Positions 10,901 to 20,168 of a stretch of DNA of 64,000 bases are shown piece after piece. A program made the position numbers and the translations under genes. The notes under the pieces were generated by a model. That model ran no database searches and was not told the origin of the DNA. It saw only the letters and a list, made by a program, of their open reading frames with translations. Source of the stretch: Telopea speciosissima (Eukaryota; Streptophyta; Magnoliopsida; Proteales; Proteaceae); contig NC_057916.1 of assembly GCF_018873765.1 (NCBI RefSeq), forward strand, positions 10,372,001-10,436,000, written 5' to 3'. Position 1 is the stretch's first letter; every line of letters begins with the position of its first letter.

Positions 10901-13883
10901 TGTCTGAAAACTTTAAGTCCACTTTGAGGATTAGAATTGGGTTTGGTGCAATGGGGATGGATGCTTAATCGGCCCCGATGAGTTTCATTCTTCACATAGC
11001 ATTTTCTATCATTTCCCAGGGTATCTATAAAGAGTCCATTTCAGGATATGATGACTGAATCTCATTATGGTGGTTCATTAGGTGATACCATAGTTGTCAA
11101 GGCGTCGCCTAGGCAGATTTTGGTGGGTCTAGGCGGTTGTTGCCTTAGTGGTATTGAACGCCTTGGCCCTTATTTATGCCAAATATCATTTAAACATTTA
11201 CTTGAGATATTATTCATAAGTAAGCACATAGACCCTATTTGAATCCAATAAAAATAGCTAAAGAATCAAATTCCAAAAGGAAAAAAAGTCAACTCCCCAG
11301 TTCAAGAACAAAAACGGGATTTTCGGCTGTAGGTGAAATTTTCAACTTTCTAATGCTGAGGTTTTTTCTCAAATCTAAAAATTCCATAGATCGTAACATG
11401 GTAAAACATTGCTAAAAACCAAAAGAGCAGTAAAATATTCATTTGTTTTGATATCTAAAAAAATATTTTCATTCAGAGCAATTTTGACAGCATTCAAGCA
11501 TACCAATAAGGTTTGACTGGAACATAACTCCTTCAATCTAAATCAAATTTAAGCAATCTTAGATTTGTTGGAAAGCTGTTTTTGTGCTCTACCTAATACA
11601 AAAAGTGTTAAGTAAAAATAAAGTCATTTGACTAGTCAAACTTCTTAGAATACAAGAGCATTTCTCTAAATCGATAGCAATTTAATTACTTATAGATAAG
11701 ATCATATTTTCTAAGATCAGGATAAACCAAATGTGAGACTAGGTATACCATGACGATGACCAATTCCAAGAACAGTATAAACCAACTATATGTTTTGATT
11801 GATTCAAACTTCCAATAGCTTGCTTGTTCAGTTCTGCTGTCTTCTAGTTCTATGTTGATTTTTTATGACTTGATGTGGCTTAATATTGATTTTTGATGAC
11901 TTGGATGTGGCTTAATGTTGATATTGATGACTTGATGTGGTTTAATGTTGATTTTGATGACGATGTGGTTTAATGTTGATTTTGATGATTTGATGTGGCT
12001 TAGTATATATTGTGGCATACTAAATACTTGGGCACTTTGGTCGCCTAGGCAACGCCTTGTCGCCTAAGCGCTTAGGCCCTCCACCGCCTTGGGTCGCCTT
12101 ACCACCTTGACAACTATGGTGATACAAATTCTTAAATATGTTTAACAACTTGGGAGCATGGTTCAAAATCTCGCGATATATCGCTGATATTTCAGTATAT
12201 TTCAGATATCTCGACACTGCCGAGACAAAATGACCATATGAAATAAAAAAAGTCCAAATTTCAGTATATTTCGTCGATCGATATATTTCGTAAATAAAGT
12301 GTATTTAACAATTTATACATCAGGGTCCGACCGTATACTATCAATCAAGGGTGCAAACCCAAACCACCACTTTGAGTTCATTTTTTTGCAATATTAAGGT
12401 TTAAATGTGTTTATTTAACTTAAACAAAGGTGTATATGAAGTATCAGCCCTTAATATGGCCAAAAACCCACTGAGATGGGAGTGCCAAAATATGGTAGAA
12501 AAAATACCATATTTCAGCAAAATTTTGGTATATTTCGGATATCTCGACCAGCCCGAGATATCGCGAGATTTCAATCTATGCTTGGGAGTATTTTCTAAGT
12601 GGATTTGATAAACCATTCCTTTTTAGTTTGGGGAATTCGCTTTACTAACATTACAACAAGCTTAATCTATTTAATGTAAATGTACTTCCCATTGGCCCAA
12701 TTAAAGGATGTTCCTCTTAATTCTTGCATATGTTGCACATTGGTGTTGAATTTTCAAAAATCTTGAACCATGCAGGTAACTTTGTTTGGAGTGGCTATTT
12801 AGGAATCTCAAATCATGTAATCATCCAAGTTGGGACGAAAAATAAGTGGAGAACATGAACATGTTTAGCTCCTCCTTTTTCCTTAGGTGGTTCTTTGTGC
12901 TTTCACTCTCTGTAGTCTACTGAATGTAACCATTGTTTATTGAATTTAAAACCCAAGGTTCAGTAATACAGTTAATTGACTGATTCTTTGAGCATACCTT
13001 ATTTTTCTTGTCATACATGTAAGTTTCAACTTACAGCATTTTCATTTCTGAAAACTGCAGAAATATTCCCAAGATTTTGGAGACTGTGTTGATGGATCTA
13101 GTTGTCAACAGATAGAATCATCAAAGGTTGAATCACTATCAGGTACTTCTCTGCAAGTTTCATTGGCTGTGCACATTCGAGTCTGAAAGATATGCTTGGT
13201 CGTTACTCTTTAGAAGTACTCACCTTCAATGGTTCTATTTGAGCAGGCAAGACATGGGTTTCACCGTCAGAGATACGCAGTTGTTCCTGATGAAACAGTA
13301 AGATCATTTTTTGCTTTTCATTCTTTGGTTTGAGAGCAGTTGAAACTGTCATTATTTGTTTGGCAAAAATCTACGGGTCCTTCCATGAGATATCTTTCAC
13401 GAATTGCCACATCAGCAACCTTGGGTGGGTACATTCGGTAGAAGACCCAACACCAATCTCAGTAGTCAAGTTTCAGAAAACAAGTAGAGGAAATCCTTTA
13501 AAAGTGATTTTCAAATTGATGAAATTACAGAAATGCCATTAGCTTTTGTTTCATTGATATGGCATTTTGTAATTTTACGGAACTTTAAGTGGTGCTTGTT
13601 TCAGGCTGAAATTTAACCAATGAGATGAATGTAGGGTCTCCCATCGCATGAACCAACCTACGGCCATCCAAGTCTTGTGGCAAGGAAACATGTCCTTACT
13701 ATTGTAGCAAATGTAGTGACAATGTTGCAAGACATGGTGAATCATTGACCTGTGGATCATTCTGGTGGAGAGTTAACTGAAACAAGTTTTGTGCAGATGT
13801 TGGTGCAACCTATGGTTCCAATTAAGGGCAATGGCAGTGATGCAAGTGTCCCAGAGAATGATGTCAAACGGATGCGAATCTAA
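1927..13883 (+). CDS. UVR8: UV-B photoreceptor UVR8 (3' part of gene, seven exons, with frame breaks)
   Basis: RCC1-type beta-propeller that senses UV-B as a homodimer, then monomerises and binds COP1 through its C-terminus. Exons: 1927-2100, 8164-8235, 9942-10013, 10188-10306, 13061-13142, 13247-13297, 13797-13883. The three GWRHT repeats holding the UV-B-sensing Trp triad (W233, W285, W337 in Arabidopsis) are all present in exons 1, 2 and 4. The last exon ends SVPENDVKRMRI, like the Arabidopsis tail, and keeps the COP1-binding Val-Pro pair. The N-terminal blades must lie left of the window. Oddities: exon 5 reads NIPKILET in one frame and VDGSSCQQIESS in another, giving a TAG soon after; exon 6 lacks two bases between 'SPSE' and 'YAVVPDET'; exon 3 ends at a GC donor. 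Either this is a decaying copy, a truncated allele, or the assembly has indel errors. Family identity is certain; functionality is not. Confidence 0.9.
2452..3722. mobile_element. hAT-type non-autonomous element, copy 1 (CATAGTTGTCAAGG family)
   Basis: The element starts CATAGTTGTCAAGG and ends CCTTGACAACTATA, giving terminal inverted repeats. It is flanked by 8-bp duplications GTCCTATC (2444-2451) and GTCCCATC (3723-3730), one mismatch. An 8-bp duplication is typical of hAT transposons. No transposase frame is visible. Sub-terminal sequence is rich in CCTAGGCG-like words, and the interior holds short tandem repeats. It lies in the UVR8 intron between exons 1 and 2 of those visible. Confidence 0.85.
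2610..2778. repeat. about 31-bp tandem repeats inside hAT copy 1
   Basis: About five units of the form 'AAAAATCAACATTAAGCCAC' plus 'ATCAAGTCATC' follow one another with small changes. The same array, reverse-complemented, occurs at about 11850-12005 inside the second full copy, so it belongs to the element and not to the target site. Confidence 0.8.
4178..4494. mobile_element. PIF/Harbinger (Tourist-like) MITE
   Basis: Left end GGCTCTATTTGTTTAGAGGG and right end CCTCTATACAAACGGGGCC are imperfect inverted repeats, directly flanked by TAA on both sides (4175-4177 and 4495-4497). The 317-bp length, the G/C-rich ends and the 3-bp TAA target are typical of Tourist-like MITEs. It lies in a UVR8 intron. 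Confidence 0.8.
4826..6700 (-). mobile_element. Copia retrotransposon 3' remnant (RT/RNase H end, polypurine tract, 3' LTR), split by a hAT element
   Basis: Minus strand. Fragments recall Copia: 'SDADW' and 'DRRSTTGYC' near 6540-6640, 'EYRAMAHTTTELM' near 6440-6490, and 'CDNQAAIYIASNP' plus a DQL motif at 6230-6400, with frameshifts and stops between them. The coding end is cut at 6186 by a hAT element and resumes left of it at about 5212 as 'KLGVGDIYVPT' and a stop. A purine-rich tract precedes the LTR at 5163. 3' LTR: 4826-5163, TGTT...AACA, 338 bp, with a TATAAATA box near 5040. The 5' part of the element is missing or unrecognisable beyond about 6700. Different family from the Copia at the left edge. 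Confidence 0.8.
5220..6185. mobile_element. hAT-like non-autonomous element inserted in the Copia remnant
   Basis: The 8-bp CTTGAAAC occurs exactly at 5212-5219 and 6186-6193. Between them is 966 bp with no transposase, containing repeated CGAGATCTTGGC/GCCGAGATCT words near both ends. Removing it joins the Copia reading 'GCFK' to 'KLGVGDIYVPT', which supports a clean insertion. The terminal repeats are weak, so the family call rests on the target duplication and the interrupted host. Confidence 0.65.
7423..7453. repeat. perfect 13-bp-arm palindrome
   Basis: TTTGCCAACTCAT, a 5-bp loop CACTA, then ATGAGTTGGCAAA. The arms match exactly. It sits at the left end of a stretch (about 6830-7450) that looks like a retrotransposon LTR on the minus strand, with a CTCTATATAATGC box, but I could not find the LTR partner. 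Confidence 0.6.
8912..9296. mobile_element. Mutator-like MITE with 10-bp target duplication
   Basis: ATGTACAAGT is repeated exactly at 8902-8911 and 9297-9306. The ends are AGTGGCGTCAATTGG and, on the other strand, AGGGGCATCAAATTCC. The body is 385 bp and rich in GGTTCGGTT/CCGGTTT words. A 9-11-bp duplication fits Mutator-like elements. The open frame running through it is by chance. It lies in the UVR8 intron after the second visible exon. Confidence 0.75.
9697..9795. mobile_element. 99-bp miniature of the CATAGTTGTC hAT family
   Basis: Starts CATAGTTGTCGAGGCG and ends GCCATGCCAACTATG. The 8-bp ATTTTGAC is exact on both sides (9689-9696 and 9796-9803). It keeps almost only the two ends of the larger copies. 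This exact duplication fixes the family's terminus as CATAGTTG and its target as 8 bp. Confidence 0.85.
11089..12118. mobile_element. hAT-type non-autonomous element, copy 2 (inverted relative to copy 1)
   Basis: Starts CATAGTTGTCAAGGCG and ends CCTTGACAACTATG, flanked by GTGATAC on both sides (GGTGATAC on the left at 11081-11088). Its interior is the reverse complement of copy 1: the stretch near 11630-11710 matches 3050-3140 of copy 1, and the tandem array lies at the opposite end. No coding capacity. It lies in the UVR8 intron between the fourth and fifth visible exons. Confidence 0.85.
12157..12580. mobile_element. hAT-like MITE (TCTCGCGATAT family)
   Basis: The 8-bp CTTGGGAG is exact at 12149-12156 and 12581-12588. 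Ends are CATGGTTCAAAATCTCGCGA and, on the other strand, CATAGATTGAAATCTCGCGA. The 424-bp body is full of TATTTCGGATATCTCG words. It begins only about 40 bp after copy 2 of the CATAG family, in the same intron. Confidence 0.8.
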
Positions 13884-14475
13884 ATCCTCACTTTCCTAAA
13901 ACCTTTAGAGCTTTTGATTATTCAATTGAGCTCCCAGCATTCATCGTATGGTGTACCTGCTGGATGTCTCTGACATCATTGTAAATACATGAACCCCTAC
14001 AGAACAGTGTATTTTCTCCTAGCACTCTTGCATTAAAAGGGAGGGCTATTAGTTCTTGGTTTTCTAATCTTCTTGTTTAATGCTAATTTCAGTGGTGTTA
14101 TATATGTTCTTGATTGGACTGCTTTATGACTTTTCTTTTAGGACCGAGTTTTCCTTCACCTACAATGGATTGGTAAGCATCGGATGGGTAAAAGGGAGGG
14201 TAGTTTCAACCTGTTCAATAGGTGGTGGGAGTGTGATGATGACCCAAGAATCCAATTACAAGGTCACTTCACGTGTGGAAAAGGAATTCTTCCTACTGTA
14301 TGGGTGAAGGAAAATTTTTCCCATTCTTTAATATGTGTTTATGGCTTTGGTCCTTGGGTGCTCTACAACTTATCTTGTGAGTGCATAATTATGAAATTCC
14401 TACTTTCCAAGAACTTTTGTGGTTCATTCTATCACAGTCCTAGTTCCGAACCTCCTCCAAGTCTCAAACCCCCTC
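13884..14475 (+). other. UVR8 3' UTR and spacer
   Basis: Follows the UVR8 stop codon. ATTAAA-like signals appear near 14030, so polyadenylation within about 200 bp of the stop is likely. No further gene is visible before the foldback element. Confidence 0.4.
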
Positions 14476-14647
14476 GGAAAATTATCTCTTGCGATTCCCT
14501 ACCCGGTACAGTTCCCTAGTGCCTCGAATAAGACTATAAGAGGGAGGTGGATCCCATCTGGGCAGGGGGTAAGGTTGTCATTTCTGCCCCTGTGAAAGGA
14601 ATTGCAGGAACCGTACCGGGCAGGAAACCACGAGGGATAAAGATCCC
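14476..14647. mobile_element. foldback MITE, 9-bp-TSD family, copy 1
   Basis: AACCCCCTC is exact at 14467-14475 and 14648-14656. The element begins GGAAAATTATCTC and ends GGATAAAGATCCC. The middle holds the family signature: ACCCGGTACAGTTCCCTAG, a GGTGGATCCC stretch, TGTCATTTCTGCCCC and the inverse of the first part, so the whole 172 bp can fold on itself. The 9-bp duplication points to a Mutator-like origin. Confidence 0.85.
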
Positions 14648-14656
14648 AACCCCCTC

Positions 14657-15290
14657 TCTCTTTTCCTAAGCGAAAGCAATAATGTATTTCATTCATCATT
14701 AAGAAATATACTTCTTTTCAAGTATCACACTATATGGTAAATCTACAAGAGGGAGTTGGGGGGGGAGGAAGAGAACAATATGTATTCAAAGTTATCGACA
14801 TTGATCTTTTGAAGGTCATTCATCCACAAATTCAATTTCATTGTATTTCTGAATAAATCCTACTTATCTCATTCCAAAATTCCCTTGTAGTTCTCTATCC
14901 AAAAAAAAAAAAAAAGAATCTCCCATGTAAATGTACTAGGAATTGGCAAATGGAATGCTGAACCTAAAGACAAATATACAAGGCCAACAAAAACCCAATT
15001 GTAGAACAGAAAAAAAAATGAAGTATACGAGTATACAGCTATTGCAAGGAATATAAAGGGCACCTCCCTTGGAAATCCTTGTGTCTCCATTCATTGTAGT
15101 ATCTTTTCCATGTGCCTTGGAGACTTACGATATTCCAGAATTGGATATTTTTGTATGAACTGTAAAGATTTAAGAATAAATGAAACGCTATTGTGACCCT
15201 CATATATACATGTTTCCATGAATGATGAACAATTCACCCGAAAGGTAGGACTACTCTGAACTATTTACAAATCTGAGCCTTTCTTTCTGA
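14657..15290. other. spacer between UVR8 and the receptor kinase
   Basis: AT-rich, with an A run near 14905. It is downstream of both flanking convergent genes, so both 3' UTRs probably end here. No gene or clear repeat seen. Confidence 0.4.
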
Positions 15291-17222
15291 TTACCAGAGC
15301 ATCTCTTTCATGTCTAGCAGTGGCCTGTCCATGAAGGGTGATGTACTGAAAGTGTTTCCATCAATGTAACGTGATGATGAGTGGCCAAGAGGCAACGGCC
15401 GGTCCGGAATTGAAGGGATCTCAATGTCTCCTTCCAGCATCCTTAATGCTTCCAAGATTGTAGGCCTTAGAGCCACCATGACATGAGCACACAAAATCCC
15501 AATTAGAACAAATCTCTCCATAATTTCCTTCAGGTTGGGATTTGTAGAATCCCCATCTTTCAGTAGCGAAGCATCCAAAGCTTCTTCTATCTGCCCTGAT
15601 TTCACGAGTGTCCACGCCCAGTCTGTAATCAGGAAAGACCTTGGTGAGTCTGAGGATGACAAGTCTAGTGCTTTCCTCCCACACATTATCTCCAATAGAA
15701 CCACACCAAAGCTATAAACATCACTCTTCTCCGTCAACTGGCCATAGAGTGCGTACTCCGGCGCCAAGTAACCATGTGTGCCGGCAACTCTGGTGGTGAG
15801 ATGAGACTGCCCTTCACTGCTTTGCTTGGCCAGTCCAAAGTCTGCCACTCTAGCCTTCATATCTTCATCCAATAGTATATTGGTGGCCTTAATGTCTCTG
15901 TGATATATTGCAGGTTTCACTCCATAGTGAAGATAGGCAAGCCCCTTAGCCACATCCAAGATTATACTCCTCCTCTGAGGCCAACTTAGAGGTTGCTTCT
16001 TCATCATTCTACCGAACAGATGATCTTCAAGGTTCCCATTTGGCATGAACTCATAAACCAAGTACCTCTGTTGGCCTCTTTCATCATCATCTTCCTCTTC
16101 TGTAACACAGCAGCCTCTGAGGGGGACTAAATTCCTGTGCTTCAGATTGCTGATGAGCTCAACTTCATTACAAAACTCTGCATCCCCTTGAAAATCTGAT
16201 TCTGTGATCTTCTTCACAGCAACTGGAGTACCATCTGATAAGGTCCCTCTGTACACAACTCCACACCCACCTTTCCCAATCAAATTCTTCTCTGAAAAAT
16301 AATTTGTAGCTTTTTCTAGGTCAGCAATCTTGAACCAAACTGAGAAATTATTGCGACGCAACCGCGGTTTCGATCCCAGCTGCTCTTCTACATCAAACCC
16401 AGCACCTGGCTTGCCTTTCCTGAACCAATGCCACCAGACATAGAAACCCAATAAACAGGAGATAAGCAGAGCAGCCGCACCAGCACCAATCAAGGCAGGC
16501 ACGAGAGCCGAATGGCTGTTGCTGCTTCCATCCACGGCAGAAGCAATTGGGAGCCCAAAAATGCAAGACGCAGTGCTGACGTTCTCCGGCCCAAATTGAT
16601 TGACAATTCCTCCGGCGTAAAGAATTGTGAAGTACCAGCAATTAGTGGCATGAGATATATTACCGTCAAGAGTAGTTAAATTGGCTTGAACCTTTTGACC
16701 CGCGGCAACGCAGGCATCACAAGCGGTACCAGAGAGATCAGAATAACATCCAGAGTTCAGGGAAGTAGTGTGTCCAAGCTTGTCAATCCAGTTTTGCTTG
16801 GTTTCAATTCCTGCACAGATATTGGGACTGATAACGAAACGGTAAGGGTTACTGAAGCAGGAGGAAACGAGATCCGAAGGGAGAGAAAGGGAATCAAGAA
16901 TGGATTGGAAGGTATGGAAACAAGCTATGGAGGTGTTAACATCTGGGAGTTGGAAGAGGGAGGTGTCTTTAAGGCGCTGAGCAAAAGCAATTCCATAAAG
17001 ACTGAGAAGGGTCTGGCAGCAATCACTTGTTGTTCCATTTTGGCTTGTGTTTTGGTGGTAATTTCTGCAGGAAGAATCATCCCAAGGCATCCTCTGTACA
17101 TAGCTCAGATCCAGTGGACATGTAGAGGTATTGGTGTCGACTGCAGAGACTGAATTTACAGATGCAATTGAGAGAAACAACACTAGTAAGTCTAAGAACA
17201 AGAACACAGATTGAAGCTTCAT
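15291..17222 (-). CDS. receptor-like protein kinase, At1g11050-like (SPARK ectodomain)
   Basis: Single-exon membrane receptor kinase, 643 residues. I prefer the ATG at 17222 ([16 protein letters not shown]) because it opens directly with a signal peptide; an in-frame ATG at 17291 would add 23 polar residues. Order: signal peptide 1-27; Cys-rich ectodomain with SPARK-type pattern (CPLDLSYV, a CC pair, SGTACDACV) to about 235; transmembrane helix about 241-265; Ser/Thr kinase about 310-590. Kinase features are complete: glycine loop [15 protein letters not shown] lysine (about 337), HRD (441-443), DFG (461-463), APE (487-489), so it should be active, RD type. An acidic EEEDDDE insert interrupts the N-lobe near 375. 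The ligand is unknown. Closest family by memory is 'probable receptor-like protein kinase At1g11050'. No neighbour suggests its pathway. Confidence 0.95.
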   Translation of the reverse strand: MKLQSVFLFLDLLVLFLSIASVNSVSAVDTNTSTCPLDLSYVQRMPWDDSSCRNYHQNTSQNGTTSDCCQTLLSLYGIAFAQRLKDTSLFQLPDVNTSIACFHTFQSILDSLSLPSDLVSSCFSNPYRFVISPNICAGIETKQNWIDKLGHTTSLNSGCYSDLSGTACDACVAAGQKVQANLTTLDGNISHATNCWYFTILYAGGIVNQFGPENVSTASCIFGLPIASAVDGSSNSHSALVPALIGAGAAALLISCLLGFYVWWHWFRKGKPGAGFDVEEQLGSKPRLRRNNFSVWFKIADLEKATNYFSEKNLIGKGGCGVVYRGTLSDGTPVAVKKITESDFQGDAEFCNEVELISNLKHRNLVPLRGCCVTEEEDDDERGQQRYLVYEFMPNGNLEDHLFGRMMKKQPLSWPQRRSIILDVAKGLAYLHYGVKPAIYHRDIKATNILLDEDMKARVADFGLAKQSSEGQSHLTTRVAGTHGYLAPEYALYGQLTEKSDVYSFGVVLLEIMCGRKALDLSSSDSPRSFLITDWAWTLVKSGQIEEALDASLLKDGDSTNPNLKEIMERFVLIGILCAHVMVALRPTILEALRMLEGDIEIPSIPDRPLPLGHSSSRYIDGNTFSTSPFMDRPLLDMKEMLW

Positions 17223-17527
17223 CTTCTCTTTCTCTGAATCTCCAAGTCTCTCTATGTTTGGGATTTGTAGGTTATCTGTTATCTTATTCATTGATTTCAG
17301 GTGGAACTGTGGAAGAGAAGTAGTTAATTAAAGTAAAGAGGAAGCTTGGGCTGATCGTTCCTTTAGTCGCAAAGTCAAGAAACGTGATGGTTTGACAAGT
17401 GGGATTTTTTTTTTTTAAAAAAAAATTTTCCTCAAAGACGGATGATGCAATGAACAGTGGAGATATCAAAATATAAAAGAATAAGGAAATAGCAAAACGA
17501 CCTTGCAGATAGGGAGGGACTCCAGAG

Positions 17528-18147
17528 CTTAGTTAGTAAAGTCGCGTATCATACGCGTATTATATGCGTTCCCGTATTCTTAAACGTATAATATTCCTGT
17601 CTCCGTATTTTCCCGTATTTTTATAAAAAAACGCGTTTTTTAAGCAAGCACGTATTATACTCGAATAATACACGTATTATACATTTTTTATAAAAAAATT
17701 ATCCAAAAGATTAAATTTAGGGAAACAATTTCACTTTCCCTTTCGTCCCTTTCGATTTGCGTTGAACATCCAACCGTAGCAGGCAAAAGTAGCCGCCTCC
17801 ATCTCCAATCATCCTCGCCATCTCCGTTCAACAAAGCGGCACTTAAGTCTTGTACTCTCCTCTTGTTTCTCTCGATCTTTCAACTTGCTCATGTCATTTT
17901 CGGACAATCTACATTCATTTCTTGTAGATTATTGATATTTTGGTATGTTAAATGATAATCTTAGAGATGTTATATAGCATATTATATTATTGTGTTTATT
18001 TTAGTTAATAAAATCATGATATTATTTTGTTTATTAGGTGGTGAATGCATGTTATATAATGAATATATGTCCGTTTTTTTAAAGTATTATTACCGGCCGT
18101 ACGTATCCGTTCCCGTTCAATTGCCGTTCCCGAACTTACTAACTAAG
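17528..18147. mobile_element. hAT derivative upstream of the receptor kinase
   Basis: CTCCAGAG is exact at 17520-17527 and 18148-18155. Ends CTTAGTTAGTAAAG and CTTACTAACTAAG are inverted repeats. Next to them are many CGTATTATACG/CCGTATCCGTTCCCG words, typical sub-terminal repeats. The 620-bp body has no transposase. Part of the interior (17715-17880) is pyrimidine-rich and looks like captured UTR. It ends about 300 bp upstream of the kinase start codon, so it lies in the likely promoter. Confidence 0.85.
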
Positions 18148-18624
18148 CTCCAGAGTCCTTGGGAAGGAAAAAGAAGCCCTACCCTTGTTTCCTCGCTGGT
18201 TCTGCCCTCTTTCCTTGCCCTAAGAATTCATGAAAAGGTGCTTACGACAAATAATAAAAAATAAATAAAAGCAAAGAAAAGTGCCATGTTTCAGGCTACT
18301 TTCAGCAGTGGACTTTAGCTACTTCAACGAGAGTGGATAGCCGCCAGGTCTAAGGGGGAACAAAAAATTCATTTCCAGAAAGCGGCATAGGCGGTTATTT
18401 CCAAGGCCGGCTCAGGTATACACTGTACATACGAGTGTGGATTCCATCTGGATGGCCTGCAGAGTTGCAGGCGTATTTTGTAACTTGAGTGGAGTTCGTT
18501 ATTACTTATTACCTGTCTGGCCACGTAGTTTGGTCTTTTTAAGCGGCATAAATATCAGTCACATAGTTAGTCGGATCAAGCCCAAGTTTTCTGCACAAGA
18601 AAACCCCAAGTTCCCTAGGTCATG

Positions 18625-18801
18625 GGAAAAATATCTCCTACGATCCCTGACTTGGTACAGTTTCCCTAGTGTCTCTAATACGAGGGGATGGATCTCACTT
18701 GGACAGAGTGTGAAGTTAGGGGTGGAATGGTTATTGCACCCCTTTGTTAGGAACAACATGAACTATATCGGGCAGAAAATTATGCATGAGATAAAGATCC
18801 T
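18625..18801. mobile_element. foldback MITE, 9-bp-TSD family, copy 2
   Basis: TAGGTCATG is exact at 18616-18624 and 18802-18810. The body starts GGAAAAATATCTCC and ends GATAAAGATCCT, with the TTGGTACAGTTTCCCTAGTG arm and its partner. This copy is more diverged internally. Confidence 0.8.
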
Positions 18802-19119
18802 TAGGTCATGTATCAAGTTTTTTTTTTTTTCTTCTTCTTTTTTTGTTGAATTTGTATCGAGTTTTAATCTAACAAAGAAAAGTTGTCAATCTTAGGTTTC
18901 AAAATCCATCATAGAAATGGTTTGAAAATGTATTTGGGCTTGCCTACTGAATTTGGGACTCAAGAACAAGACCATTCAGAAATTCCAAGGCTGGAAGAAG
19001 AACTTCCTCTCACTTCAAGTTACCTAACTCTCACTATTAGCATCTACGGAAGGCTTCAGCAAATTTCTTTTGGGGTCAAGGAGAGGATAAATCCAAAATC
19101 CATTTGAGTGTCTGGGAAT

Positions 19120-19282
19120 GGAAAATTATCTGCACCATTTCCTATCCAATCCATTTCCCAAAGTCCCTCTAATAGAGGGGTGGATCCCACCCATGCAGTG
19201 TGTTTGGGTAGGGGTAGGGTGGTCATTTCTACCCCCTCCCCCTATTAAAGGAACTTGGGGAAATGGAGCAGATAAGGATTCC
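19120..19282. mobile_element. foldback MITE, 9-bp-TSD family, copy 3
   Basis: Starts GGAAAATTATCTGC and ends GCAGATAAGGATTCC. The centre contains GGTGGATCCCACCC and GGTGGTCATTTCTACCCCC. No clear target duplication is visible, so one end may be rearranged. Copy 4 follows after about 17 bp. Confidence 0.75.
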
Positions 19283-19299
19283 CAGATCTTCTTTACCAT

Positions 19300-19464
19300 G
19301 GAAAATTATCCTCTTAGGTTCTTTGCCCGGTACAGTTCCCTAGTACCTCCAATAAAAGGGAGGTGGACCCCACCCGGACCATGTGTTCTGGCATTATTTT
19401 CATCCCTTATGAGAGGAACCGGATGAACTGTACCAGACAGGGAATCTGAGAGGATAAAGATCCC
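19300..19464. mobile_element. foldback MITE, 9-bp-TSD family, copy 4
   Basis: Target duplication CTTTACCAT (19291-19299) versus CTCTACCAT (19465-19473), one mismatch. Starts GGAAAATTATCCTC and ends GAGGATAAAGATCCC. The signature CCCGGTACAGTTCCCTAGT and GTGGACCCCACCCGG are present. Confidence 0.85.
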
Positions 19465-19981
19465 CTCTACCATAGTTTAAAATCTAGCGCAATCTCTTTC
19501 AGTTCAGCTTCAAGTACACTAGTGCAATCGCCCATGTCCCAGTACAAGCATAGACATAGGTAGCTAACTGATACCTGCATAAAATATATGATAAGTTGAT
19601 AACAAACCACCCCAGAATTGCCTAATGTAATATTGCATGTCATAGCACCTCCCATCAGTAATGAGATCACAGGATCTTATCTCATGGGTAGGCCTAAAGA
19701 AGAAGTTATGGAACAGGCCAATTATATAGGAAGTGTTTCCTATGGTTCTTGCATGTCTGCGGGGGTCAATGGGAATGCACGCAGAAGCATCAGGTGTTTG
19801 GATGATTAATTCCATCTTTCATAAGGATGAGTGGTCATTTTGTCCCTCTGTATCTAGCATGGACGGTACACTCCCCAATAGAAAAACATTTCTCCTTCAT
19901 TATATATGAAAGGCCCCAGTACTTAAAAAGAGTGGACCAACTTGAACATTTTCATTTTTATTGTTTTAGTATAGAAGAATA

Positions 19982-20159
19982 GGATCTTTATCACCTCCAG
20001 TTTGCTGACCGGCCCAGTTCCCCAGTTCCTCTAACAAAGGGGGGCTGAAATGACCTCTCTACCCATGCCCAAACATCCTGCCCGGGTGGGGTCCACCATC
20101 CCCCTATTAGAGGAACTGGGGAACTGGGCCGATCAGCAAACTGGAGGTGATAATTTTCC
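19982..20159. mobile_element. foldback MITE, 9-bp-TSD family, copy 5 (best preserved)
   Basis: AGAAGAATA is exact at 19973-19981 and 20160-20168. The arms are near perfect: CACCTCCAGTTTGCTGACCG near the left end pairs with CGATCAGCAAACTGGAGGTG near the right end, and CCCAGTTCCCCAGTTCCTCT with AGAGGAACTGGGGAACTGGG. The whole 178 bp would fold into one long hairpin, which makes it the best model for the family and a possible small-RNA source. Confidence 0.9.
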
Positions 20160-20168
20160 AGAAGAATA

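Noticed and set aside
16686..17153. 155-codon plus-strand open frame
   Set aside because: Shadow of the receptor kinase ectodomain on the opposite strand.
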